This document shows, piece by piece, positions 8,984 through 17,379 of a stretch of DNA of 64,000 bases. Below the pieces are notes generated by a model. That model saw only the letters and a program-made list of their open reading frames with translations. It was not told the DNA's origin and ran no database searches. The translations under genes were made by a program, and so were the position numbers. This DNA is from Pseudomonas viridiflava (GTDB lineage Bacteria > Pseudomonadota > Gammaproteobacteria > Pseudomonadales > Pseudomonadaceae), in contig NZ_UTBG01000041.1 in assembly GCF_900580675.1 (NCBI RefSeq), forward strand, positions 1 to 64,000, read 5' to 3'. Position 1 is the first letter of the stretch. Every line of letters begins with the position of its first letter.

Positions 8984-9766
8984 GTGCTTATCGAGTCCCG
9001 ACGTCGCGCTTACTTGACCGCCATGCAGGTGGTCAACTGGCTGCCCCGCACCGAACTGCCGTTCGCCGCCCCGTCGCGGCCCGAGCTGCTGGAGGCGCTT
9101 GAGCCCTATGAGGTGCTGGAGGCGTCGGGTGAGGAGGCTGCTGCGCCGGTCACGGTGGTCAAGCCCGAGCCGCAGGTACGCCCAGTGGTCGAGCGGGCGA
9201 AGATCGAGGTGCCACGCCCGTCGCCGGTGGCCAAGCCGGTGGTGGCCGAAGAGGTTGCGCCGGTAGTCAAGGCACCGGTGGTGCCGCCGCCGCGTTTCGC
9301 CCTGCAGTTGCTGCGGGCCGGGCGTTGCCTGCTGCTGGTGGAATTGCCCACCGGCGAACGCTTCCAGACCCGCGACCCGGCCTACATGCTGCTCAAGGAC
9401 ATGCTGCGCGCCGCCGGCCTGCCCGACAGCCCGCAGATCGTCGGCGACCCGGTGCGCTGGCCATTGCTGGTGCGTGGCACGATGGACCAGGGCCCGGAAG
9501 CCGCGCGGGATTTTGTGCAAGGGTTTGTGTCGGCCCGCCTCGAAGACGAACCCTGTGTGTGCCTGTGGCTGATCGGCCTGCCCGCCGTGCGCTTTGCCGG
9601 TGAAGCCAACGCCGAAGCCTGGTACCGCGAGCTGCAGGTCGAAGGCCTGGGTTCGGTATGGGCCCTGCCGGGCCTGGAATTATTAATGGAAGAGCCACAG
9701 CGTAAGGCTGATGTCTGGCAAGCCATGCGCCGGCTGATGGCGCGCTGGAAAACAACCGATGAGTGA
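8984..9766 (+). CDS. holD: DNA polymerase III psi subunit (HolD), pseudomonad type
   Basis: A protein of about 260 residues starting at GTG 8984. The N-terminus (ESRRRAYLTAMQVVNWLPR) resembles the chi-binding N-terminus of E. coli HolD. A long Pro/Val/Glu-rich linker follows (about residues 40-105), then a globular domain from FALQLLRAGRCLLLVELPTG onward. In E. coli, holD sits directly upstream of rimI, and the P. aeruginosa psi subunit was, as I recall, assigned to the gene at this position. Psi links chi to the clamp-loader complex. The gene overlaps rimI by 8 bp. No strong ribosome-binding site precedes the GTG, so the exact start is uncertain. Confidence 0.7.
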   Translation: MLIESRRRAYLTAMQVVNWLPRTELPFAAPSRPELLEALEPYEVLEASGEEAAAPVTVVKPEPQVRPVVERAKIEVPRPSPVAKPVVAEEVAPVVKAPVVPPPRFALQLLRAGRCLLLVELPTGERFQTRDPAYMLLKDMLRAAGLPDSPQIVGDPVRWPLLVRGTMDQGPEAARDFVQGFVSARLEDEPCVCLWLIGLPAVRFAGEANAEAWYRELQVEGLGSVWALPGLELLMEEPQRKADVWQAMRRLMARWKTTDE

Positions 9767-10211
9767 GGCTTTATCCTTCCGCCCGATGACCGAGGCTGAC
9801 CTCGACGCCGTGCTGAAAATCGAATACGCGGCGTTCAGCCACCCCTGGACCCGCGGGATCTTTCTCGATGGGCTGGGCAAGTACCAGATCTGGCTGATGT
9901 TCGAAGGCGAGCAGCAAGTGGGCCACGGTGTGGTGCAGATCATCCTTGATGAAGCGCACTTGCTCAATATCACGGTCAAGCCGGAAAACCAGGGCCGTGG
10001 CCTGGGCCTGGCGTTGCTCGAACACCTGATGTCCCGGGCCTATGAGGCCAAGGCGCGGGAATGTTTCCTGGAGGTGCGCGACAGCAATACCGGCGCGTTC
10101 CGACTGTATGAGCGTTATGGGTTCAACGAGATTGGCCGACGTCGGGATTATTACCCTGCCGTGGGTGGCCGCGAAGATGCAGTCGTGATGGCCTGCACCC
10201 TGGTCGACTAA
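9759..10211 (+). CDS. rimI: RimI, ribosomal protein S18-alanine N-acetyltransferase
   Basis: A 150-residue GNAT acetyltransferase that modifies the N-terminal alanine of ribosomal protein S18. The acetyl-CoA loop is visible as ENQGRGLGLALLEHL (about residues 74-88), after the conserved strand LLNITVKP. The later EVRDSNTGAFRLYERYGF stretch is typical of RimI. Length matches the family, and the 8-bp overlap with holD reproduces the enterobacterial holD-rimI pair. Confidence 0.93.
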   Translation: MSEALSFRPMTEADLDAVLKIEYAAFSHPWTRGIFLDGLGKYQIWLMFEGEQQVGHGVVQIILDEAHLLNITVKPENQGRGLGLALLEHLMSRAYEAKARECFLEVRDSNTGAFRLYERYGFNEIGRRRDYYPAVGGREDAVVMACTLVD

Positions 10212-10240
10212 ACACACTTTCCTATGGGGCCACAGGCCCT

Positions 10241-10330
10241 TGTGGGAGCCGGGCTTGCCCGCGATGCATGCGCCTCGGTCTCTGAGTAACACCAAGGTGA
10301 TGCCATCGCAGGCCAGCCAGCTCCCACAAG
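10241..10330. repeat. REP pair (REPIN-like)
   Basis: An outer palindrome, TGTGGGAGCCGGGCTTGCCC at 10241 and an inverted partner ending CTCCCACA near 10328, encloses about 45 bases of spacer. It sits between the convergent rimI and acidic-protein genes and could also end transcription. Confidence 0.75.
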
Positions 10331-10360
10331 GATTGGTTTCATCGTGAGTGCTGCGGGGTG

Positions 10361-10765
10361 TCAGCGATTACCGTCTACCGGATCGATATCCGCCAGTTCG
10401 GCCTCATCCAGCCCATTCCCGCCGCCAATCTCGTCTTCATCGACGATGCTCAGGTCGTAATCCGCCGGGTTATCTTCACCTTCTTCCCGTGCATCCCGCG
10501 CACCATCCTCATGGATCAGCGTTTCCGGGCTCATGTCGTCATCGGTCGGCTCATGGTCATCCGTCGAAGCGCCGGTCATCCCGGCCTCACGCACGCGTTC
10601 GTCGGGCATCAGGTGCTCGCGCTCACGCTGCGGGATTTCATCGCCGATTTCCGCCGTCGGTTCCTCTTCGTCAAAATCCAGCTCGCGCATCGAGCCCATG
10701 CGGTCTTCGTTGTCGTCAATCGGTTCGGGCTGTGTAGCGCCGTAGGGACGTCGTGATTCAGTCAT
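10361..10765 (-). CDS. Highly acidic hypothetical protein
   Basis: A 134-residue protein with no membrane segment, no signal peptide and no Cys. By my count 46 residues are Asp or Glu, so it is probably intrinsically disordered. I start at ATG 10765, which has a GAGGAT ribosome-binding site at good spacing; the TTG two codons earlier is less likely. Pseudomonads carry a gene like this between rimI and the beta-carbonic anhydrase gene. Such proteins are often labelled HPr-related in annotations, but I see no HPr fold or phosphorylatable histidine motif. Function unknown. Confidence 0.75.
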   Translation of the reverse strand: MTESRRPYGATQPEPIDDNEDRMGSMRELDFDEEEPTAEIGDEIPQREREHLMPDERVREAGMTGASTDDHEPTDDDMSPETLIHEDGARDAREEGEDNPADYDLSIVDEDEIGGGNGLDEAELADIDPVDGNR

Positions 10766-10916
10766 GGCCAATCCTCATTCTGTGGGGCTTATAGTGTGTG
10801 GACAGGCGTGGCTCCCCAAGATTCAAGTAATCGCCAGCCGGCTATCTTTATTCCCGGCGTGACCCGGATGGGCGGTCGTGTGTCAGAGCTGTGCATCATT
10901 CCTGAGGCTTTCCCTG

Positions 10917-11561
10917 ATGAACGAACTACAAGACCTGCTAGATAACAACGAACGCTGGGCGGATGCGATCAAACAGGAAGATCCCGAATTCTTCGCCAAG
11001 CTCGCCCGCCAGCAGACCCCGGAATACCTGTGGATCGGCTGTTCCGACGCCCGCGTACCGGCCAACGAGATCGTCGGCATGCTGCCGGGTGATCTGTTTG
11101 TGCACCGCAACGTGGCCAACGTGGTGCTGCACACCGACCTCAATTGCCTGTCGGTGATCCAGTACGCCGTCGATGTGCTCAAGGTCAAACACATCCTGGT
11201 CACCGGCCACTATGGCTGCGGCGGCGTGCGCGCCTCGATGCAGGACCGCCAGTTCGGCCTGATCGACGGCTGGCTGCGCACCATTCGCGACCTCTACTAC
11301 GAGAACCGCGACGTGTTGGCCCTGCTGCCGACCGAAGAAGAGCGCGTCGACCGTATGTGCGAGCTGAACGTGATTCAGCAAGTGGCCAACGTCGGCCACA
11401 CCAGCATTGTGCAAAACGCCTGGCACCGCGGGCAGAGCCTGTCGATCCATGGCTGCATCTATGGCATCAAGGACGGCCGCTGGAAGAGCTTGAACACCAC
11501 CATCAGTGGCTTCGAGCAGCTGCCGCCGCAATATCGCCTGCGCCCGTTGGGTGAAGCCTAA
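10917..11561 (+). CDS. can: Beta-class carbonic anhydrase
   Basis: A 214-residue cytoplasmic zinc enzyme interconverting CO2 and bicarbonate. The signature zinc and Asp/Arg dyad region CSDARVPA (from about residue 40) and the second zinc site HYGCGG (near residue 98) are both present, in the order CxDxR then HxxC. Length fits bacterial beta-CAs such as E. coli Can (220). ATG 10917 has a GAGG ribosome-binding site, and upstream codons are not needed. The 3' end overlaps the opposite-strand SET gene by 4 bp. Confidence 0.95.
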   Translation: MNELQDLLDNNERWADAIKQEDPEFFAKLARQQTPEYLWIGCSDARVPANEIVGMLPGDLFVHRNVANVVLHTDLNCLSVIQYAVDVLKVKHILVTGHYGCGGVRASMQDRQFGLIDGWLRTIRDLYYENRDVLALLPTEEERVDRMCELNVIQQVANVGHTSIVQNAWHRGQSLSIHGCIYGIKDGRWKSLNTTISGFEQLPPQYRLRPLGEA

Positions 11562-12082
11562 GGCCGTTTGCGCATCCGCCAGCGGGTCATGAATGCCTGG
11601 CCGTCCGCATTCAACGGCTCCTGGCTGCCGGTGATCCAGCCCCGGCAGTTCAGCTCGCCGCACTGGCAAGCGAACTGCCGGAACAGCGCATCCTCGGTGC
11701 TGGCGTAATCCAGGGTCAGCAAGGCCCCGGCAACGACGGGCTGCACGGTCCACAGCTCCAGATAAGTGCTGTCGATAAACACATTCGGGTTGCACGAATG
11801 CCGCAACAGGCCGCAGAACCAGCAGTCGTACAAGTGAATGCGTGCCGACAGCTGCAACGTGTGGGTGCGTCGCTCGCTGACGGCGTAGCCGGAGACCTTG
11901 GCAATGCGCATGCGGCTGTCAAAGTCTTTGCGGGCCTGGATCCCGGCCACTGTGCCATCAGCGGCGTGCATCACCTGGAAGTGCTCGGTTGAGGGGTAAC
12001 CGTGTTCAGCGAGTAACGTCTTGAATGGGTACAGGCAATCACTTACCGCGGTTTTAGCCTTGTCCATGGCGTGAGTTTTCAT
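11558..12082 (-). CDS. SET-domain-containing protein (putative lysine methyltransferase)
   Basis: A 174-residue protein with the core features of a SET domain: RHSCNPN (the NHSCxPN S-adenosylmethionine-binding motif), then ELWTVQPVVAGALLTLDY (the motif ending in the DY active-site tyrosine) and a Cys-rich post-SET segment CQCGELNCRGWI. I use ATG 12082, which has AAGGAGAG five bases upstream, not the longer frame to 12166. The N-terminal part of the SET fold is poorly conserved. Substrate unknown. The gene faces the carbonic anhydrase gene tail to tail with a 4-bp overlap. Confidence 0.82.
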   Translation of the reverse strand: MKTHAMDKAKTAVSDCLYPFKTLLAEHGYPSTEHFQVMHAADGTVAGIQARKDFDSRMRIAKVSGYAVSERRTHTLQLSARIHLYDCWFCGLLRHSCNPNVFIDSTYLELWTVQPVVAGALLTLDYASTEDALFRQFACQCGELNCRGWITGSQEPLNADGQAFMTRWRMRKRP

Positions 12083-12175
12083 AACTCTCCTTGGTTGGGC
12101 TGCATCGACCTGCGAATGGTGTCCGACTGCCAGTCTTGCAGCAGATGGGCCCGGCTCAAGACTCACCGAAGACGG

Positions 12176-12221
12176 AACCGATTTCTACTGTCAAATCTGA
12201 CAGTAGAAATCGGTTTTTTTT
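12176..12221 (+). terminator. Strong hairpin with T-tract, plus-strand orientation, no obvious plus-strand gene
   Basis: An 18-bp perfect stem (12176-12193 with 12198-12215) with a 4-base loop runs into a tract of about eight T on the plus strand. The neighbouring genes on both sides are on the minus strand, and the minus-strand side lacks a T-run outside the stem. It may end plus-strand read-through or the 3' end of an unannotated small RNA. Confidence 0.7.
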
Positions 12222-12234
12222 GTGCAGAGCAAAC

Positions 12235-13935
12235 CTACGCGTCGAAGTGCAAGGCGTTGCTCAGGTCGCCCATGGGCGGCTGGCCACGGGCGATCATCGC
12301 GTCATCACGCTGTTTGAGGCCGTCGAGTTTTTCCAGCTGGAACACTCGGGTGATCAGGCGCAGGATCGAGGCCGTGTCGTACACCGTATGGTCCACGGTA
12401 CCTTTGCGTGCAAAGGGCGACACCACGATGGCCGGAATCCGCGTACCGGGGCCCCAGCGGTCGCCCTTGGGCGGTGCGACGTGGTCCCACCAGCCGCCGT
12501 TTTCGTCGACCGTCACCACCACCACCATGTTTTTCCACTGCGGGCTTTCCTGCAGCACTTTCAAGGCGCGGGCGATATGCCGGTCGCCCGAGGCCACATC
12601 GGCATAACCGGCGTGCATGTTCAGGTTGCCCTGGGGCTTGTAGAAGCTCACGGCAGGCAGCTTGCCGGCTTGTGCGTCGGCGAAGAACCTGTTGGTGTTC
12701 GACTCGTCGCCGAGTCCGCCGTCACGCAGGCGCTTGTCACGTTCGGCGCGGTTTTGCGGGCCTTGTTGCTTGAAATAGTTGAACGGCTGGTGGTGGTACT
12801 GGAAGTTCGGGATTTTCGGAATGCCGCCCGAGTCCTTGAACTGATCCAGCGTCGCCTGCCAGGCCCCGGCGTACCAGGCCCAGTCGATGTTCTTCTTCGA
12901 CAGTTTGTCGCCGATATGCTCGTGGGTCTGCGGCACCAGCACGTTGGGCAGGTCGGGTTTTGAGTAGTCCGGGTTTTGTGGGTCGCGGATCCAGGTCGGC
13001 CAGTAGGGCGGGGCCAGGGTGTTCACGGCGTAACCGTCCGGCGTCAGCGCGCTGGGGCCGAACTGCGGCGGGCCGGTCATGGCGCTGGCAGGGGATTTGT
13101 CCAACGGCTTGAGACGCGGGTCAGTGGGGTCGTCACTTTGCAGCGTGGCAATCTGCGCCTTGGCCACCGATTGGGAAGCATTGGGATAAAACGGCGCGGT
13201 GGCGCTGATCAGGTATTGGTGGTTGAGGAACGAGCCACCGAAGGCGCCCTGGAAGAAGTTATCGCAGAGCACGAACTCCTTGGCCACGTCCCACAGGCGC
13301 AGGGCATAGCGGCTCTGGGCGTAATGGCCCATTACCAGGCCACCGGAGTCCGCCCAGGCGACAAAGCCGTCGTTCTTGCCGCCGTTGATTTGCATCTGGT
13401 TCTGATAGAACACGTGCCACAAGTCGCGGGTGACCAGGCTCAGGGGCAGGTCCTCGGCGTTGGGGCCCTTCAGGGCGAACGGGGCGTTGGGCAGGTTTTC
13501 CTGGAATTGCACCTCGCTGGGGTAGGTCACGCCGTCCACGCTCTGCGGGCCAACCTGCAGCACGCCGCCCCAGGCTGGGGGCAGGATGGCCAGTACCGTG
13601 CCGTCGCGGTCGCGCTGCTGGGACTCAGCGGCGGAAAGCGCCGACAGGGGTTTCTCCACACCGGGGAAATCAGCAAACAGGTTGTTGAAACTGCGGTTTT
13701 CGGCATAGATCACGACCACGGTTTTCACCTGGTCGTGCAGCGCCCTGTCCAGCTCCTGCGGCGTGAGCGGCTGAGTTACCGGTTTGCCCGGTGCTTCGCT
13801 GGTATGGCCGCAGGCACTCAGGGTAGCCCCGACCCCCAGCACCGCCGCGCCCCCAAGGAAGCGCCGGCGGCTGGTGTCCACCGGTGATTGGGTTGCGGCG
13901 TCGGGGGAGGGGCGGTCTTCGTGCTCGTCGCTCAT
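12235..13935 (-). CDS. Tat-exported phosphoesterase (acid phosphatase AcpA / phospholipase C family)
   Basis: A 566-residue secreted enzyme of the phosphoesterase family that includes bacterial phospholipases C and AcpA-type acid phosphatases. A Tat signal (SRRRFLGG, residues 22-29) leads to a lipobox-like LSAC ending at Cys42, so it may be a lipoprotein. Catalytic motifs are ENRSFNNLFADFPG (about residue 78, the ENxSFDxxFG motif) and DENGGWWDHV near the C-terminus (the metal-binding DExGGxxDHV motif). It lacks the extra C-terminal domains of the large hemolytic PlcH type, which favours an AcpA-like phosphatase. Substrate not determined. Confidence 0.85.
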   Translation of the reverse strand: MSDEHEDRPSPDAATQSPVDTSRRRFLGGAAVLGVGATLSACGHTSEAPGKPVTQPLTPQELDRALHDQVKTVVVIYAENRSFNNLFADFPGVEKPLSALSAAESQQRDRDGTVLAILPPAWGGVLQVGPQSVDGVTYPSEVQFQENLPNAPFALKGPNAEDLPLSLVTRDLWHVFYQNQMQINGGKNDGFVAWADSGGLVMGHYAQSRYALRLWDVAKEFVLCDNFFQGAFGGSFLNHQYLISATAPFYPNASQSVAKAQIATLQSDDPTDPRLKPLDKSPASAMTGPPQFGPSALTPDGYAVNTLAPPYWPTWIRDPQNPDYSKPDLPNVLVPQTHEHIGDKLSKKNIDWAWYAGAWQATLDQFKDSGGIPKIPNFQYHHQPFNYFKQQGPQNRAERDKRLRDGGLGDESNTNRFFADAQAGKLPAVSFYKPQGNLNMHAGYADVASGDRHIARALKVLQESPQWKNMVVVVTVDENGGWWDHVAPPKGDRWGPGTRIPAIVVSPFARKGTVDHTVYDTASILRLITRVFQLEKLDGLKQRDDAMIARGQPPMGDLSNALHFDA

Positions 13936-14028
13936 TGCGGGGGCTTCCTGGCGAGATGTTGCAAAATATTTCGCAGGACGGTAGCAATGGAATGTGACGG
14001 AACGAAGACAGTGATTTGAATCAGACCA

Positions 14029-14349
14029 TCACAACAGGCCCAGTGCCAATTGGCAGCCGACGCGCAAGTACTCGACCTGAGCCACCAACGCGTCCCTGAC
14101 GATGGCTTCGCCGGTGTCGGTCAGCTTGGCCTTCTTCGCATCGATCACGCTGGTCTGGAGGAGCTGCATGGCGACATCCATTGCCTTCTGGAAGGCTGTC
14201 AGGTTGTTGTGCAAGCCGAACTCCTGGACCACGGCATTCATGCGGCAATCGGCATTGTCGCGCAGGGTCTGGTACTCAACGAGCGATACGTTACCGTCCT
14301 TGTAAATGGCAGCGATCAACTCTTCCAGCGATTTGGATAGGGGCGTCAT
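14029..14349 (-). CDS. Small hypothetical protein
   Basis: A 106-residue protein that I do not recognise. It looks fully helical and soluble, starting MTPLSKSLEELIAAIYKDG, with two Cys and no signal peptide. The start ATG has an AAGGAAA sequence about six bases upstream. It stands alone between the phosphoesterase gene and atoE, both on the same strand. The GxVSxxEYxxLR segment near residues 19-30 is reminiscent of a TerB-like or EF-hand-like helix-turn-helix, but this is too weak to name. Confidence 0.65.
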   Translation of the reverse strand: MTPLSKSLEELIAAIYKDGNVSLVEYQTLRDNADCRMNAVVQEFGLHNNLTAFQKAMDVAMQLLQTSVIDAKKAKLTDTGEAIVRDALVAQVEYLRVGCQLALGLL

Positions 14350-14482
14350 CGGATTTTCCTTGGTGTCAGGTGAGGAGTTATCCGAATCAGGTTAATCAAA
14401 GGCGCGGGCGCGATAAGTCAGGGGTTGTCACCGCATTGAGTGGGATAACCCCTACGCATCAGCTCAGAAAAACCGCTTTGCC

Positions 14483-15901
14483 CTATGGCATCACCGGCGG
14501 CAAATACTTCAACGTCGTGCCCAGCGCCCACAGCAGGAACAACACCAGCGGCGTGTGCACCAGTAACTGCACAAACGAAAAGCCGATCAGGTCCCGCGCC
14601 TTCAACCCCAGCACGCCCAGCAGCGGCAGCATATAGAACGGGTTGATCAGGTTCGGCAGCGCCTCGGCCGCGTTGTAGATCTGCACCGCCCAGCCCAGGT
14701 GATATTCCAGATCGTTCGCCACTTGCATCACGTAAGGCGCTTCGATGATCCACTTGCCGCCGCCCGACGGGATAAAGAAGCCCAGCACCGCCGAGTACAC
14801 GCCCATCAGCAAGGCGTAGGTGTCGTGGGAGGCGATAGAGGTGAAGAAGGTCGAGATATGGTGCGCCAGGGTCTGGCCGTCACCGCCCTTGACCACGGTC
14901 ATCAGCGCGGCGATCGAGCCGTATAGCGGGAACTGGATCAGCACGCCGGTGGTGGTCGGCACGGCCCGCGCCACCGCATCCAGGAAACTGCGCGGGCGCC
15001 AGTGCAGCAGTGCGCCGACCATGATGAACAGGAAGTTATAGGTGTTCAGCCCCGAAATCGCGCTGATCGCCGGCTTGGTCGAGAACTCATGGAACAGCCA
15101 GCCGGCGGCCAGCAACGCGAGCAATATGGTCAGCAGCGGACTGTGTTCCAGCCATTCGCCAGGGCGTGTCGGCGGCTGCGGCTTGGGCAGGTTGAAGGCC
15201 GGATCGACGCCGCAGGCTTTGGCGTCACGCGCGCTGTTCGGGCCGGGCGCGGTGGCGTAGGCGATGATCAGCGAGACCACGATCAGCGCCAGCAGCAGCA
15301 CGCCCGATTGCCAGAGGAAGATGGTCTCGGTAAACGGGATCATCCCGGTGATCGACAAGATCGACGGCGGTAAGCTGGCCGGGTTGGCTTGCAATTGAGC
15401 GGCCGACGACGACAACCCCAATGCCCATACGGCACCCAGGCCCAGATAAGCAGCGGCGCCGGCCGCGCGATAATCCATGCGCAAATCCGTACGCCGCGCC
15501 AATGCGCGTACCAGCAAGCCACCGAACACCAGGGACAGGCCCCAGTTGAGCAGCGAGGCCACCATGGAAATCAGCGCGACCCAGGCCACGGCCGAGCGGC
15601 CGTTCTTCGGGATGCGCGCCAGGCGGTCGATCAGTTTTACCGCGGGTGGGGAGCTGGCGACCACGTAACCGCCGATCACCACAAAAGCCATCTGCATGGT
15701 GAACGGGATCAGGCTCCAGAACCCGTCGCCAAAGGCTTTGGCGGCCTCGGTCGGCGCGGCGCCCATGCCCAGGGTCGCCACCGCGACGATGATCACCGCG
15801 AGGGCGGCAAACACCCAGGAGTCAGGGAACCAGCGCTCGGCAAAGTTCGAGCAGCGCAGGGCAAATCGGGCATAACGGCTTTCTTCGATAGCATCGGCCA
15901 C
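14483..15901 (-). CDS. atoE: AtoE-type short-chain fatty acid transporter
   Basis: A 472-residue multi-spanning inner-membrane protein of the AtoE/short-chain fatty acid transporter family, with about 12 hydrophobic segments. Recognisable stretches include ERWFPDSWVFAALAVI near the N-terminus and FIPSGGGKWIIEAPYVMQ in the C-terminal half. It probably takes up butyrate, acetoacetate or related acids. The start is GTG 15901, supported by GAGGAA seven bases upstream. No ato catabolic genes are adjacent, so the substrate is inferred from family only. Confidence 0.88.
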   Translation of the reverse strand: MADAIEESRYARFALRCSNFAERWFPDSWVFAALAVIIVAVATLGMGAAPTEAAKAFGDGFWSLIPFTMQMAFVVIGGYVVASSPPAVKLIDRLARIPKNGRSAVAWVALISMVASLLNWGLSLVFGGLLVRALARRTDLRMDYRAAGAAAYLGLGAVWALGLSSSAAQLQANPASLPPSILSITGMIPFTETIFLWQSGVLLLALIVVSLIIAYATAPGPNSARDAKACGVDPAFNLPKPQPPTRPGEWLEHSPLLTILLALLAAGWLFHEFSTKPAISAISGLNTYNFLFIMVGALLHWRPRSFLDAVARAVPTTTGVLIQFPLYGSIAALMTVVKGGDGQTLAHHISTFFTSIASHDTYALLMGVYSAVLGFFIPSGGGKWIIEAPYVMQVANDLEYHLGWAVQIYNAAEALPNLINPFYMLPLLGVLGLKARDLIGFSFVQLLVHTPLVLFLLWALGTTLKYLPPVMP

Positions 15902-16086
15902 GAGTCTTTCCTCTTGTATTTATTATGGTGTCGGCAATTTTTCGGCATGTTCCGCTACAGCCATTGATATGGGAATGCAGTTATCTTCATCGATCCATGA
16001 GGAAAACAAATATATCTGCCGCGATTGCCATCATCCGGCTCAGCTCATAACCTGCACGCCATTTTGTTTGCCTGCCGAGCCTCAAC

Positions 16087-17376
16087 ATGACTGCCACCTT
16101 TGTTCCACAGGCGCAGCGGTTTTCCCGCTCCGACTACAAAACCCTGGGCCTGGCCGCCCTGGGCGGAGCCTTGGAAATCTACGACTTCATTATCTTCGTG
16201 TTCTTTGCGCTGACCCTCAGCCAACTGTTCTTTCCGCCGGAAATGCCCGAGTGGCTGCGCCTGCTGCAAAGCTTCGGCATTTTCGTCACCGGCTATCTGG
16301 CGCGCCCGTTGGGCGGCATCCTGATGGCGCACTTTGCCGATCATCTGGGACGCAAACGTGTGTTCAGCCTGAGCATCCTGATGATGGCGCTGCCGTGCCT
16401 GCTGATCGGGATCATGCCAACCTACGCCCAAATCGGATATTTCGCACCGCTGATCCTGCTGGTGCTGCGCGTGCTGCAAGGCGCAGCGGTGGGCGGCGAA
16501 GTGCCGAGTGCCTGGACCTTCGTCGCCGAGCACGCACCGCGTCATCACCGTGGCTACGCGCTGGGCTTCCTGCAAGCCGGCCTGACCTTCGGCTACCTGC
16601 TCGGCGCGCTCACGGCGACCTTGCTCGCGCAAATCTTCACCCCGGCGGAAATCCTCGATTACGCCTGGCGCTTCCCATTCCTGCTCGGCGGCGTATTTGG
16701 CGTAATCGGCGTCTGGCTGCGCCGTTGGCTCAGCGAAACCCCGGTGTTCCTCGAAATGCAGGCTCGCCGCCAGGCCGCCGCGGAAATGCCGCTGCGCACC
16801 GTACTGCGCGACCATCGCGCCGTGCTGTTGCCGGCGATGATCCTCACCTGCGTGCTCACCTCCGCCGTGGTGGTGCTGGTGGTCATCACCCCGACCATGA
16901 TGCAGAAAACCTTCGGCATGAGCCCCAGCCACACCTTTTCCTTGAGCGCGCTGGGCATCGTCTTCCTGAATATCGGTTGCGTGCTGGCCGGCCTGCTGGT
17001 TGACCGCATCGGTGCCTGGCGCGCAGTGCTGGTCTACAGCCTGTTACTGCCGGTGGGGATTGCACTGCTGTACGCCAGCCTGATCAACGGCGGCATCTGG
17101 CTGGGCGCGGCGTACGCCGTGGCGGGCTTGAGTTGCGGGGTGGTGGGCGCGGTGCCATCGGTGATGGTCGGCCTGTTCCCGGCGCAAGTGCGCGTGTCGG
17201 GGATTTCCTTCACCTACAACATTGCCTACGCGCTGTGGGCGAGTACCACGCCGTTGCTGCTGATCGCGCTGATGCCGACCCGCCCGTGGATTTGCGTGGG
17301 CTATTGCGTGGTGATGGGCGCGGTGGGGGTGGCGAGTGTGGCGCTGTTTGGCAAGCGCCACACCTTGGCCGCCTGA
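16087..17376 (+). CDS. MFS transporter, metabolite:H+ symporter (MHS) type
   Basis: A 429-residue transporter with about 12 membrane segments. MHS features include GGALEIYDFIIFVFFA in the first helix, the loop motif GxLADHLGRKR as HFADHLGRKRVF, RVLQGAAVGGEVPSAW in helix 4, and the long loop after helix 6. Relatives (KgtP, ProP, citrate and dicarboxylate permeases) import carboxylates or osmolytes with protons. The substrate cannot be read from the sequence. The gene is divergent from atoE, and its stop lies 3 bp from the end of gntP. Confidence 0.85.
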   Translation: MTATFVPQAQRFSRSDYKTLGLAALGGALEIYDFIIFVFFALTLSQLFFPPEMPEWLRLLQSFGIFVTGYLARPLGGILMAHFADHLGRKRVFSLSILMMALPCLLIGIMPTYAQIGYFAPLILLVLRVLQGAAVGGEVPSAWTFVAEHAPRHHRGYALGFLQAGLTFGYLLGALTATLLAQIFTPAEILDYAWRFPFLLGGVFGVIGVWLRRWLSETPVFLEMQARRQAAAEMPLRTVLRDHRAVLLPAMILTCVLTSAVVVLVVITPTMMQKTFGMSPSHTFSLSALGIVFLNIGCVLAGLLVDRIGAWRAVLVYSLLLPVGIALLYASLINGGIWLGAAYAVAGLSCGVVGAVPSVMVGLFPAQVRVSGISFTYNIAYALWASTTPLLLIALMPTRPWICVGYCVVMGAVGVASVALFGKRHTLAA

Positions 17377-17379
17377 TCG

